From Symbiobacterium sp040797425 (lineage in GTDB: Bacteria; Bacillota; Sulfobacillia; Symbiobacteriales; Symbiobacteriaceae): a stretch of 46,901 nt of DNA. The position numbers were made by a program, and so were the translations under genes. Location of the stretch: the NCBI RefSeq assembly GCF_040797425.1, contig NZ_JBFNEH010000034.1, forward strand, positions 1 through 46,901, in the 5' to 3' direction. Below the pieces are notes generated by a model that was not told where the DNA came from, ran no database searches, and saw only the letters and a program-made list of their open reading frames with translations. The stretch's first letter is position 1. Each line of letters starts with the position of its first letter. Shown one piece after another: positions 34,324 to 42,863 of this stretch.

Positions 34324-35242
34324 CGCCCAGATCCCTCCTCCCCCGGCCGAGCAGGTACGGCACGGTTACGATGGCCGAGCAGATCAGCATCACCATGGCG
34401 ATCACGGCGCCGTTGGCGAAGTGGTTGCCCCGGAACGAGGTCTCGAACATGTACACGCCCGGCACGTCCGTGACGTATCCGGCCCCCGGGCCCGTCATCG
34501 CGTAGACCAGGTCGAAGGTCTTGAGCGACACGTGCGCCAGCATGATCGTGATGGTGATCGTCATCGGCCTGAGCATCGGCAGGATGACATAGCGGAACTT
34601 CTGCCACTCCGTGGCGCCGTCCACGCTGGCCGCCTCCCGCACCTCGTCGGGGATCGCCTGCAGGCCGGCCAGGTAGGTGGCCATGGCAAAGCCCGACTGC
34701 TGCCAGACGCCGGCGATGATCACGGCCAGAATGGCCACCGGAAGGCCGAACTTGATGCGGCCGACGCTGATGGCGGGGATGATGCGCGTGCTCACGTACC
34801 AGAGCGGCGTGTTCTTCATCCCCAGCGCCTTGAGCAGCAGGTTCACGCCGGTGGACGGGTTCAGGATCCACTGCCAGACCACGCCCGTGACCACGAACGA
34901 CAGCGCCATCGGGAACAGGTAGACGTTGCGGAAGAACGAGGCCGCCCGCAGCTTCTGGTCCACCAGAACCGCCAGCGCCAGGCCGATCACGAGACACGAG
35001 CCGATGAAGAGGACGCTGAAGAAGAGCGTGTTCCGCAGGTCGGACTGGAAGCGGAAGTCCTTGAACATGTAGATATAGTTCTTGAACCCCGCAAAGGAGA
35101 GGTCCGGGACGAAGGTGTTCCAGTTGGAGAGCGAGACGTAGCCGGTCCAGCCGATGAAGCCGTAGACGAAGATGGCGATCAGGATGATCGAAGGTAAGAC
35201 CATGAGGAACGGCACGAACCGTTCCAGCCGCTCCGCTTTCAC
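34307..35242 (-). CDS. Sugar ABC transporter permease, MalF type (CUT1)
   Basis: About 311 residues with six helices and a short N-terminus (no extra MalF periplasmic domain). The EAA loop is EAASVDGATEWQKFRYVILPMLRP. It forms the translocation pore with the MalG-type partner. GTG at 35242 is preferred, 5 nt after GGGGGTGG; the GTG at 35251 overlaps that site. A GC-rich intercistronic hairpin precedes it (35273-35303), which probably lowers permease expression relative to the binding protein. Confidence 0.93.
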   Translation of the reverse strand: MKAERLERFVPFLMVLPSIILIAIFVYGFIGWTGYVSLSNWNTFVPDLSFAGFKNYIYMFKDFRFQSDLRNTLFFSVLFIGSCLVIGLALAVLVDQKLRAASFFRNVYLFPMALSFVVTGVVWQWILNPSTGVNLLLKALGMKNTPLWYVSTRIIPAISVGRIKFGLPVAILAVIIAGVWQQSGFAMATYLAGLQAIPDEVREAASVDGATEWQKFRYVILPMLRPMTITITIMLAHVSLKTFDLVYAMTGPGAGYVTDVPGVYMFETSFRGNHFANGAVIAMVMLICSAIVTVPYLLGRGRRDLGDVDIN

Positions 35243-35272
35243 TCGACCCACCCCCGGTTCAGGGTGAAGGAA

Positions 35273-35303
35273 GAGGGCCGGCCCACTGGTGGAGTCGGCC
35301 CTC
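35273..35303 (-). promoter_or_regulatory. Intercistronic hairpin (attenuator) between binding protein and permeases
   Basis: GAGGGCCG/CGGCCCTC form an 8-bp stem with a 15-nt loop, followed on the minus strand by TTCCTTC. It lies between the solute-binding protein stop and the first permease start. In sugar ABC operons such hairpins act as partial terminators or mRNA-stabilising ends, giving an excess of binding protein. Confidence 0.55.
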
Positions 35304-35320
35304 GTTGCGTTCAGCCCCTC

Positions 35321-36673
35321 TTACTTGAGCTCTTCCTGGGCTGCCGTCACCAGGTCGCTCAGGGCCTGGTCCACGTCGCCCGTGGTGGCGAAGACCGTGA
35401 CCACCTGCTGGATCTTCTCGGTCCAGCCGGGGCTGGCCGCCGAGCCGTGGGCGATGGACGGAGTCAGCTTGTTGGTGGACCAGTCCTGCATGGCCTGCTG
35501 GCTGTACACGTCGTACTTGCTCACGTCGGCGTCGGTCCGGGCGGGGATCGAGCCCTTCAGCGGGTTGAAGACGTCCTGACCCTCCTTGGAGCCCAGCACC
35601 TTCAGGAACTCGATGGTCGCATCCCGGTGCTTGATGTCCTTCGGCAGGCCGAAGGTATCAGAGATGAACATGAAGGTGCCCTCGGTGTTCCAGGACGTGA
35701 ACCAGCCGAAGTCCTCGTTCGGCTTCAGGCCCAGGTCGGTGGTGAAGTAGCCCTTGGCCCAGTCGCCCATCAGGTTCATGGCCGCCTTGCCCTCGGCGAC
35801 CAGCTGCGAGGCGTCCTGCCAGTTGCGGGCGGAGTGGTCCTCGTTGATGTACTGCAGCATCCGGTGGAAGATGTCGAGCGCCTCGCGCACGCCCGGATCA
35901 TCCCAGGCGACGCTGCCGTCGAACAGACCGTTGTACTTGTCAGGCCCCATGGTGCCCAGCAGGACCGACTCGAACAGCTGCAGGGCGGTCCAGGGCTCCT
36001 TGTCGCCCAGGGCCAGCGGGGTGATGCCCTTGGCCTTCAGGGTCTCGGCCACGGTGAAGAACTCGTCGAAAGTGGTCGGCGGGGTGATGTTGTTCTCATC
36101 GAAGATCTTCTTGTTGTAGAACACCACGTTGCCCCGGTGGATGTTGACGGCCACGCTGTAGACGTTGCCGTCCTTGCTCATCATCTCGACGAGCCCCTTC
36201 GGGAAGGCGTCGTACCAGCCTTCCTGCTCATAGAGGAAGTTCAGCGGCTCCATCTTGTCGGCTGCCACCCAGGTGTCCAGCAGCTCGTGGGCCGCGTGCA
36301 CCTGGAAGGTGTCGGGCGGGTTGCCGCCGCTCATGCGGCTGGCCAGGACGGCCTTGGCGTTGGTGCCGGCGCCGCCGGCCACCGCGGCGTTGATGACCTC
36401 GATGTCAGGGTGTTTCTCCTTGAAGAGCTGGATCAGGCCCTCAAGGCCGGCCGCCTCACCTGCACCGGTCCACCACGAGAAGATCTCGACCTGCTTCTCG
36501 GAGCTGGTGCTGGTGGTGCTCTCGCCGGAGGAGGGGGTCTGCGTTTCGGTTTGCGTCTGCGACGAGGTGTTGTTCTGCTCCCCGCTCTGGGTGGACCCAC
36601 CGCCACAGCCGGCGGCCAGGAGCAGGGCGGCACAGAGCGTCGCAACGAGACTGACCTTCAAGAACCGGTTCAT
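35321..36673 (-). CDS. Sugar-binding lipoprotein of a CUT1 ABC transporter, glucose/mannose type
   Basis: A 450-residue lipoprotein. The signal ends in lipobox LAAGC (Cys23), followed by a Ser/Thr/Gln-rich linker to about residue 48 and an extracellular solute-binding domain. Segments such as SWWTGAGEAAGLEGL, GGNPPDTFQVHAAHEL, VNIHRGNVVFYN, MGDWAKGYFTT and GSKEGQDVFNPLKGSI match, from memory, the Thermus glucose/mannose-binding protein and its relatives, so glucose is the most likely ligand. ATG at 36673 is 9 nt after GGGGGG; the longer frame upstream is not supported. It is first in the transporter operon. The 147-nt gap before it must hold the promoter, though none is clear. Confidence 0.92.
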   Translation of the reverse strand: MNRFLKVSLVATLCAALLLAAGCGGGSTQSGEQNNTSSQTQTETQTPSSGESTTSTSSEKQVEIFSWWTGAGEAAGLEGLIQLFKEKHPDIEVINAAVAGGAGTNAKAVLASRMSGGNPPDTFQVHAAHELLDTWVAADKMEPLNFLYEQEGWYDAFPKGLVEMMSKDGNVYSVAVNIHRGNVVFYNKKIFDENNITPPTTFDEFFTVAETLKAKGITPLALGDKEPWTALQLFESVLLGTMGPDKYNGLFDGSVAWDDPGVREALDIFHRMLQYINEDHSARNWQDASQLVAEGKAAMNLMGDWAKGYFTTDLGLKPNEDFGWFTSWNTEGTFMFISDTFGLPKDIKHRDATIEFLKVLGSKEGQDVFNPLKGSIPARTDADVSKYDVYSQQAMQDWSTNKLTPSIAHGSAASPGWTEKIQQVVTVFATTGDVDQALSDLVTAAQEELK

Positions 36674-36820
36674 CTGTGCGATCCCCCCATATCCGAATTC
36701 TGGAGCCAACTGTAGCGTAGCAAATGCCGCCGGCGGGTGCTCTGCACGATCCTGTCCTGATGCTGGACCGGTTTGCTCCCTTGCCGGCGGAGGGGTGGAT
36801 TGCCGGCAGACGAATCTGTG

Positions 36821-37885
36821 CTAGTGGGGGATGCCAAGAATGTCCTCCTTGCGGTGGAAGCCGTCTGCCACCACCGTGTCGAGCCAGTTGCTCCTGTCCA
36901 CGGTCACCGGCTCCAGCACGAGGGTGGGCACCTCGTCCTTGCCGTTGAAGGTCGTGCGGGTCGCCGAGGGATGCTCCCCCCGGGCCAGGGCCACGGCCAC
37001 CTCGGCTGCGGTGGCCGCCAGCTGGCGGATGGGCTTGTAGACCGTCATGGTCTGAGTGCCGGCCAGGATCCGCTGCATCGCCTCCAGGTCGGCGTTCTGG
37101 CCGGCCACCAGCACCTGGCCGGCCAGGCCGTGCCGGGAGAGCGCGGCAACAGCGCCGCCCGCGAGGGCGTCGTCGGCGGCGATGATCACGTCGATCGGGC
37201 GGGGGGTGGGCGCGTCCGCTGCGTCTTCCCCGGGGGCTCCGGCGTCGGGTGGCAGCAACGTTTCGACCAGCGCCTCGGCCGCCTCCGCACTCCAGCCTTC
37301 GACCATCTCCTCCAGCACGATCTCGATGTCGCCCCGCTCCTGCAGCGGGTCCAGCACGCGATGGATTCCCTTGCGGACCTCCCAGGCCTGGTCGTCTGCC
37401 GGCGCACCGCCGAGCAGCACGTAGCGCCCCTGGGGCATCTGATCGGCGAGGTACTGGGCCTGCAGGAAGCCCGCCCACTCGTGGTCGAACGCCAGGTAGA
37501 AGTCGAGGTCGACGTTGCGGATCAGCCGGTCGTAGGCGACCACCTTCACCCCGGCCGCCCGGGCCTCGCTGACGATGGGCCGCATCGCCTCGGCGTCGTG
37601 GGCGACGACCACGAGCACGTCCACGCCCCGGGCGATCATGTTCTCCGCCTGGCTCATCTGCAGAAACGAGTCGCCGGAGGCGGCCTGCACGATCACGTCG
37701 GCGCCCAGCTCACGGGCGCGCGCGACGAAGAGGTCGCGGTCCCGCTGCCAGCGCTCCTCCTGCAAAGTATCCATGCTGAAGCCGATCAGGATGTCCGGCT
37801 GGGCCTCGCTCGGGGCGGCCTCCCGTGCCGCACAGGCTGCGAGCGAGAGTGCGAGGCCCATGAGCAGGACGGTGAGTTTGCGCAC
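36821..37885 (-). CDS. XylF-like sugar-binding lipoprotein
   Basis: A 354-residue periplasmic-binding-protein-fold lipoprotein (lipobox LAAC), closest in style to xylose/ribose-type XylF/ChvE proteins: DILIGFSMDTLQEERWQRDR, ASGDSFLQMSQAENMIARGVDVLVV, VKVVAYDRLIRN and VTVDRSNWL... near the end. No sugar ABC transporter of the matching CUT2 type is next to it. Instead it follows the YesN-type regulator, so a sensing role is likely. An Asp/Ala/Pro-rich insertion (about residues 215-235) interrupts the domain. GTG at 37885 is 9 nt after TAGGGG; the ATG at 37894 abuts it. Its start region overlaps the regulator's stop region, giving coupling. Confidence 0.87.
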   Translation of the reverse strand: MRKLTVLLMGLALSLAACAAREAAPSEAQPDILIGFSMDTLQEERWQRDRDLFVARARELGADVIVQAASGDSFLQMSQAENMIARGVDVLVVVAHDAEAMRPIVSEARAAGVKVVAYDRLIRNVDLDFYLAFDHEWAGFLQAQYLADQMPQGRYVLLGGAPADDQAWEVRKGIHRVLDPLQERGDIEIVLEEMVEGWSAEAAEALVETLLPPDAGAPGEDAADAPTPRPIDVIIAADDALAGGAVAALSRHGLAGQVLVAGQNADLEAMQRILAGTQTMTVYKPIRQLAATAAEVAVALARGEHPSATRTTFNGKDEVPTLVLEPVTVDRSNWLDTVVADGFHRKEDILGIPH

Positions 37886-37897
37886 GCGCCACATCCC

Positions 37898-39214
37898 CTA
37901 GACCATGCTGGTGCGGTACTCGGTGGGCGTCTGCCCCGTGACCTTCTTGAACACCCGGCTGAAGTAGTTGGGGTCGTTGTAGCCCACCCGGAAGCAGGTC
38001 TCCTTGATCGAGATCGCCGGGTCGGCCAGCAGCCGCTTGGCCGCCTCGATGCGGACGCGGGTGAGGTAGTCGACCACGCTCTCGCCGCACACCCGGCTGA
38101 AGATTTTCGAGAAGTAGTAAGGGGTGAGCGAGACCTCCCGGGCCACCCGCTCCAGCGAGAGCTCCTCGGCGAAGTGCTCCTCGATGAAGCGCTTGCCGCG
38201 GGCGACGGCCGTCAGCACCGCCGGGGTGGGCCGCCAGCGGTCCGGAAGGCGCGGCGGGGACTGCGCCCCGGCCTCCTCCGCCGGTTCCAGCCCCTCCAGG
38301 TCGCCGAAGTGGGTCACCTTCTCGGACACGTCCTCGAACCGGAAGGCCGCCATGGCCTCCTGGTACGAGCGCAGGAGCGCGCCCGGCAGCGCCGGCCGGC
38401 CGATGCCCGCCCGGAGGCGCACCCCGGTCTGCTCCTTCACCCGGTCGCGCAGGCGGTGGGCCAGGGCGGAGGACCAGGTGCGGCTGTGGTACTCGTCGAT
38501 GGGCACATCCACGGTGACCAGAAGCGGCCTCACGCCGCTCTCCTCGACGCCGATGACACAGGTGCAGAGGGAGTGGGCCAGCGAGTGCAGGTACTGGAAC
38601 GCCGCCTCCTTGAGGCGGGCGCGCTCGGGCCCCGGCATGTCGGGCGGGAACGACCGGGGCGTGAGGCCCAGCACCATGCAGAACCCGGCCCGGAAGTCGA
38701 TCCCCAGGAACTGCTGGAGCGTGGCGCGCCGGTCGGGGGCCTCGCCGCTGATGAGGAGCCGGTACAGTTCCGCCTCGGCCAGGGGCCGGACGAGGGCGAG
38801 CTGCTCCTTGCGGGCCAGGTCGTCCTGCCGCTTCTGCCGCTCCGAGGCGATCTCCGCGGCCAGGCGCCGGAGGAGCGCCACCATCTGGTCGCGCTTCACC
38901 GGCTTGAGCAGGTAGTCCACCGCACCCAGCCGCAGGGCGTCGCGGGCGAAGTGGAAGTAGTCGTACGCACTCACGATGACGCAGCGGGTGTCCGGGCAGC
39001 GGCTCCGGATTTCCCGCAGGGCCTCCAGCCCGGTAAGGCCGGGCATCTGGATGTCCAGCAGGATCACGTCGGGGTGCAGGCGCTCGGCCAGATCCACCGC
39101 CTGGGTGCCGGTGCCGGCCTCGCCCACCACCTCGGCCTCCGGCAGGTGGCGCTGCAGCAGCACGCGCAGGGCCTCCCGTTCGATGGGTTCGTCGTCAGCC
39201 ACCAGGATGCGCAC
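37898..39214 (-). CDS. YesN-type response regulator with AraC DNA-binding domain
   Basis: A 438-residue regulator. The receiver has the D7-D8 acidic pair, phospho-acceptor D54 (ILLDIQMPGLTG), the S/T in IVSAYDY and K in LLKPVKR. A variable middle domain (about 130-310) precedes an AraC-type double helix-turn-helix at the C-terminus (ISIKETCFRVGYNDPNYFSRVFKK, then TPTEYR). It is the output partner of the YesM-type kinase. GTG start with GGGGGGAG 4-5 nt upstream, overlapping the kinase gene by 20 nt. The likely target is the sugar transporter downstream. Confidence 0.94.
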   Translation of the reverse strand: MRILVADDEPIEREALRVLLQRHLPEAEVVGEAGTGTQAVDLAERLHPDVILLDIQMPGLTGLEALREIRSRCPDTRCVIVSAYDYFHFARDALRLGAVDYLLKPVKRDQMVALLRRLAAEIASERQKRQDDLARKEQLALVRPLAEAELYRLLISGEAPDRRATLQQFLGIDFRAGFCMVLGLTPRSFPPDMPGPERARLKEAAFQYLHSLAHSLCTCVIGVEESGVRPLLVTVDVPIDEYHSRTWSSALAHRLRDRVKEQTGVRLRAGIGRPALPGALLRSYQEAMAAFRFEDVSEKVTHFGDLEGLEPAEEAGAQSPPRLPDRWRPTPAVLTAVARGKRFIEEHFAEELSLERVAREVSLTPYYFSKIFSRVCGESVVDYLTRVRIEAAKRLLADPAISIKETCFRVGYNDPNYFSRVFKKVTGQTPTEYRTSMV

Positions 39215-40730
39215 GGTTCTCCCCCCCTGTCTGGTCGTGGTCTGCCCCGGCCGTGTGCGGATCCACGTGGTAGGGCAGCTCGATCAGGCAGCGCGTCCCC
39301 CGGCCGGGGGCGCTCTCGATGCGGAATGTGGCCTGGTCGCGGTAGAACAGCTCGATGCGGCGGCGGACGTTGTAGAGGCCCAGGCCGGTGGTGTGGCCCC
39401 GGGCGTTCACCTCGGCGGTGCCCTCGATCAGGGCTGCCAGCCGGTTTTCCGGGATGCCCACGCCGTCGTCGGCCACGACGACCTGCACCCGGTCGCCGGC
39501 CCGCCGCACCGTCAGCTCCACCGTTCCCCCCTGCTCCCGGGAGCCGATGCCGTGCATCACGGCGTTCTCCACCAGCGGCTGCACCATGAGGCAGGGAATG
39601 GTGACGGCCAGGGCGGGCTCGTCGATGTCACACCGGAACCGTATGCGGTCGCGGAAGCGCTCCTGCTGGATCGTCATGTAGCGCCTGACCTGTGCGACCT
39701 CTTCCCCGAGGGTCACCGGCCGGTCCGGCGCCCGCAGGCTGTAGCGCAGCAGGTCGGCCACGGTCTCCAGGAGGCCGCAGGTCCGGTCCGCCCCCTCGAT
39801 GAGCGCGGTCTTGGCGACCATGTTGAGCGTGTTGAAGAGGAAGTGGGGGTTCACCTGCGACTGCAGGGCCCGCAGCTCGGCCTCCCGGAGCAGGCTCTGC
39901 ATCTGCAGGTTCTCCATCTCCTCGTGGCGGAGGCGGCGCTCCAGCTCCGCCTTCGACGCCAGTTCCTCCATGTGCCGCCGCAGGCTCTCCTGCATCTGGT
40001 TGAAGGCCTGTCCCAGCACCTTGATCTCCTCGTCGACCCCCACGGGCACCGGCGGGCCCGTGAGATCCCCGCCGGCGATTCGGCGCGCGGCGCCGGCCAG
40101 GGCCTGCAGCGGGTCGGTGACGCTGCGGGCGAAGGACCAGGCCGCCACCACCACGATCAGGCTGACGGCCGCCAGCACGGTGAGGGCGATCCGCTGCAGG
40201 AGCTGATCCCGCTCGAGCACTTCGGGGTAGACCTCGCTGAACGCCTCCAGCTCCGCGGCCAGCAGCCGGTCGGCGGTCTCCCGCACGTACCGGGCGATGG
40301 TGGCCGCCTCCCGGTCGTGTTCGTAGTAGCGGTCCAGGTTGGCGGCGCCGAAGGCGTGGATGGCGGCGCCCGCCTCCACCAGGAAGCTGTCGGTCATGTT
40401 GTCGAGGTCGACCATCAGCTTGGCGCCGGTGCGGCTGACGGTGGCCTGGGGAAGCTCGCGGCGCAGGCGGTAGATCTCGGAGCGCAGCGCCGCGAAGCGG
40501 GCCTCGGTCTGGCCGGCCGCGGGGTCGGTGGCCAGCTGGCCCAGCGTCCGGGCCGCCTCGTCCACCGCCTGGGTGAGTTCGGCCACCCGCACGAGGTCGG
40601 CGAGCCGCTCCTGGTACATGTTGGCCGTGCCCCGGGAGTGGGTGAACATCTGCAGGGCGAAGGCCGAGAGCAGGAGCACGATGAGCATCATCGTGGCCAT
40701 CAGACGGACCTGGACGGTGGTGAGCCTCAT
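39195..40730 (-). CDS. YesM-type sensor histidine kinase
   Basis: A 511-residue membrane kinase. An N-terminal helix (about 10-28), a helical extracytoplasmic domain of about 130 residues, a second helix (about 180-200), a HAMP linker, then the His_kinase domain with H296 in QSQVNPHFLFNTLNM and an HATPase domain with VQPLVENAVMHGI, DDGVGIP and GLGLYNVRRR. The extracytoplasmic part is rather small and helical, as expected if it listens to a separate sugar-binding protein. The ATGA overlap with the preceding sensor gene and 20-nt overlap with the regulator gene show tight coupling. Confidence 0.94.
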   Translation of the reverse strand: MRLTTVQVRLMATMMLIVLLLSAFALQMFTHSRGTANMYQERLADLVRVAELTQAVDEAARTLGQLATDPAAGQTEARFAALRSEIYRLRRELPQATVSRTGAKLMVDLDNMTDSFLVEAGAAIHAFGAANLDRYYEHDREAATIARYVRETADRLLAAELEAFSEVYPEVLERDQLLQRIALTVLAAVSLIVVVAAWSFARSVTDPLQALAGAARRIAGGDLTGPPVPVGVDEEIKVLGQAFNQMQESLRRHMEELASKAELERRLRHEEMENLQMQSLLREAELRALQSQVNPHFLFNTLNMVAKTALIEGADRTCGLLETVADLLRYSLRAPDRPVTLGEEVAQVRRYMTIQQERFRDRIRFRCDIDEPALAVTIPCLMVQPLVENAVMHGIGSREQGGTVELTVRRAGDRVQVVVADDGVGIPENRLAALIEGTAEVNARGHTTGLGLYNVRRRIELFYRDQATFRIESAPGRGTRCLIELPYHVDPHTAGADHDQTGGENRAHPGG

Positions 40731-41710
40731 AGGCGGCGCCCCCTGGACTTCACGGTGACGGGGGTGGAGAGTTCCCGGTCGGGCCGCACGTCACGCCGCA
40801 GGTAGGCCTCCAGCACCTCCACCGCGACCCGGCCCATGGCGGCCGGGTCCTCCACCATGGAGACCCGGACGAGGTTGCTGAGCGGCTCCTCCGCCCAGCC
40901 CTGCTCGCTGCGCCAGCCCACCACGAGGATGTCGCGGCTCCCGGTCACGGTGGCCACCGCCTGCGCGACGCCGATGCTGTCCACCTCCGTCGTCGCGTAC
41001 AGGGCCGTGACCTCCGGGTACTGCTGCAGGATCTGGAGCGCCTTCCGGCCCGCCACGTTGCGGTTGAGCTGCGACTCGGCCACGGCGACGATGCGCATGT
41101 TGGGCGCCATCGCCAGGGCGTCCCGGAAGCCCTGCAGCCGCAGGTCGGACTCCTCCGGCCCCAGGTGGCCCCGCACGATCCCGATCACGGCCTCGCCGCC
41201 CGTGCGCAGGATCAGCTCCTCGGCCGCGAGCCGCCCCGCCTGGTAGTTGTCGGTGCCCACGTACGCCAGGCGGCGGGTGGGTGACCCGGTGATGTCCGTT
41301 TCCACGGTGATGACCGGGATGCCGCGGTTGGCGGCCTTGGTCATGACCGCCGCCAGGGAGGCATCCTCCACCCCCTGGGTGATGATGCCGTCCACCTGGG
41401 CTGCGGCGGCCATGTCGATCAGCTGCACCAGCTCCTCCACCGAGGCCCGCCGGGCGCCCTGCATCTCCACCGTGACGTTCAGCCGCGCGGCGGCCTCGCT
41501 GGCGCCCCGGTAGACCTGCGTCCAGAAGGAGTTGTCCTGCGCCGGGGCCACGATCAGGAAGCGCAGGGGCGGGTTGCCGCTGCGCACGGGGTAGTTGGCC
41601 GCGATGACCGGCTCCCGGCTGATCTGGAGGTACCCGGCCAGCCCGCCCAGCATCGCGGCGATCAGCAGCGTGATGCTGATGCGGAGGATGAGGGTAGGAG
41701 AGGGTCTCAC
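40727..41710 (-). CDS. Membrane-anchored RbsB-like sugar sensor
   Basis: A 327-residue periplasmic-binding-protein-fold protein of the ribose/galactose type. An N-terminal helix without a lipobox (ISITLLIAAMLGGLAGYL) anchors it, followed by FLIVAPAQDNSFWTQVYRGASEAA, VDGIITQGVEDASL, ITVETDITGSP and RLAYVGTDNYQAGRLAAEEL. It most resembles the sugar-sensing proteins that partner LytS/YesM kinases (compare XylFII of clostridia). GTG at 41710 lies 7-8 nt after GAGGG; GTG at 41719 is too close to it. It is first in a coupled four-gene run: sensor, kinase, regulator, XylF-like protein. Confidence 0.9.
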   Translation of the reverse strand: MRPSPTLILRISITLLIAAMLGGLAGYLQISREPVIAANYPVRSGNPPLRFLIVAPAQDNSFWTQVYRGASEAAARLNVTVEMQGARRASVEELVQLIDMAAAAQVDGIITQGVEDASLAAVMTKAANRGIPVITVETDITGSPTRRLAYVGTDNYQAGRLAAEELILRTGGEAVIGIVRGHLGPEESDLRLQGFRDALAMAPNMRIVAVAESQLNRNVAGRKALQILQQYPEVTALYATTEVDSIGVAQAVATVTGSRDILVVGWRSEQGWAEEPLSNLVRVSMVEDPAAMGRVAVEVLEAYLRRDVRPDRELSTPVTVKSRGRRL

Positions 41711-41739
41711 GGGGCACACCCTCTTCGTGCGTGTAGAGT

Positions 41740-41751
41740 TTCAGCTCTGAA
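41740..41751 (-). promoter_or_regulatory. Palindrome upstream of the sugar-sensor operon
   Basis: TTCAG-CT-CTGAA is a 12-bp inverted repeat 29 nt upstream of the sensor GTG. It lies in the most AT-rich part of the divergent gap, so it may be an operator. No clear -35/-10 pair accompanies it. Confidence 0.35.
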
Positions 41752-41847
41752 CTTCGTGTTGAGCCACAGAAGTCCTGCAACCGGGACGGTGCGGGCCCCG
41801 CCCGGCCGGCGCGCGGCGCATACTAGAGCGGAAAGGAGGGGGACCCG

Positions 41848-42810
41848 TTGCCGTCCAGCGTCTCCGGGAGCCAGCGCCAGCGGCTGATCAACCGGGCCGG
41901 CGCGCTCACCATCCTGGTCAACCTGAGCCTCACGGTCGCCCGGGGGGCGGCCGCGCTGCTCACTGGCTCCACCGCCGTGCTGGCCGACGCCGCCAACTCA
42001 GGAACCGACATCCTGGCCACGCTGGTGGTGATGGGCGGCAGCCGCATCGCCGCGCTGCCGCCGGACTGGAACCACCCCTACGGCCACGAGAAGGCGGAGC
42101 CGGTGGCCGCCAAGTTCGTGGGCGTCATCGTCACGCTGGCCGGGCTCATGACGGGCGCCGGGGCGCTGCAGGCGCTGCGGGCCGGGCCGGAGCCCATCGG
42201 CCTGTCGGCGGCCGTGGTGACCGCCCTCTCCATGGCTGCGAAGGAGGGCCTCGCCCGCCACCTGGAGCGCCTGGGGCGGCGGATCGGCAGCCCGGCAGTG
42301 CTGGCGGACGCGGCGAACCAGCGCACCGACGTGCTGGCCTCGGCGGCGGCCCTGGCCGGCGCCCTGGGCGGCCGCTTCGGCCTGCCGCTGCTCGACCCCC
42401 TCATGGGGCTCCTGGTCTCGGGACTCATCCTGCGCATGGGGCTCGGCCTTTACTGGCAGGCCGTGCGCGACCTGATGGACCGGGCCCCGGATCCCGACAC
42501 GATGGCCGCCCTGGAGCGGGCGGCCCTCTCGGTTCCGGGGGTGCGGGCGGTGGACGACGTGAAGGCCCGGGTGTTCGGCCCGGCCATCTACGTGGACTGC
42601 AAGGTGAGCGTGGAAGCCCACCTCACCGTGGCGGAGGGCCACCGCATCGGCAAGCGGGTGAAGGCGGCGATCATGCGGGCGGTGCCCGAGTGCCGGAACG
42701 TGCTGGTGCACGTGAACCCCTTCTCCGGTCTGGCGGCTGGGTCGGACCGGAACACCGGGCCAGGAGCCGCCGGCGGCGACCAGGGGAACATGCCGCCAGT
42801 GCTGGAATAA
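41848..42810 (+). CDS. Cation diffusion facilitator (CDF) metal exporter
   Basis: A 320-residue CDF protein with six helices in the first ~205 residues and a cytoplasmic ferredoxin-like domain after that. The transport-site segments are LADAANSGTD in helix 2 and LADAANQRTD in helix 5. The N-x-x-x-D arrangement differs from the HxxxD/DxxxD of zinc exporters and recalls manganese-type CDFs, though metal choice is inference. NHPYGHEKAE is the usual loop after helix 2. The C-terminus adds a short Gly-rich tail. TTG start with AAGGAGGGGG 6-8 nt upstream. It is divergent from the sugar-sensor operon, with no evident link. Confidence 0.92.
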   Translation: MPSSVSGSQRQRLINRAGALTILVNLSLTVARGAAALLTGSTAVLADAANSGTDILATLVVMGGSRIAALPPDWNHPYGHEKAEPVAAKFVGVIVTLAGLMTGAGALQALRAGPEPIGLSAAVVTALSMAAKEGLARHLERLGRRIGSPAVLADAANQRTDVLASAAALAGALGGRFGLPLLDPLMGLLVSGLILRMGLGLYWQAVRDLMDRAPDPDTMAALERAALSVPGVRAVDDVKARVFGPAIYVDCKVSVEAHLTVAEGHRIGKRVKAAIMRAVPECRNVLVHVNPFSGLAAGSDRNTGPGAAGGDQGNMPPVLE

Positions 42811-42816
42811 GGCACA

Positions 42817-42844
42817 GGGGCTGTCCCGGAAGAGGGACAGCCCC
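42817..42844. terminator. Bidirectional hairpin between convergent genes
   Basis: A perfect 11-bp stem GGGGCTGTCCC/GGGACAGCCCC with a 6-nt loop. Neither flank has a long T-run; the minus-strand tail TGTGCCTTATT is the better one. It separates the CDF and 5'-nucleotidase genes. Confidence 0.7.
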
Positions 42845-42863
42845 CACACACTGCCCCTGCGGA

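Noticed and set aside
36773..39589. 938-residue plus-strand reading frame
   Set aside because: It is the antisense of the XylF-like, YesN and YesM genes, is rich in Arg, His, Gly and Asp as shadows of GC-rich genes are, and has no start signal.
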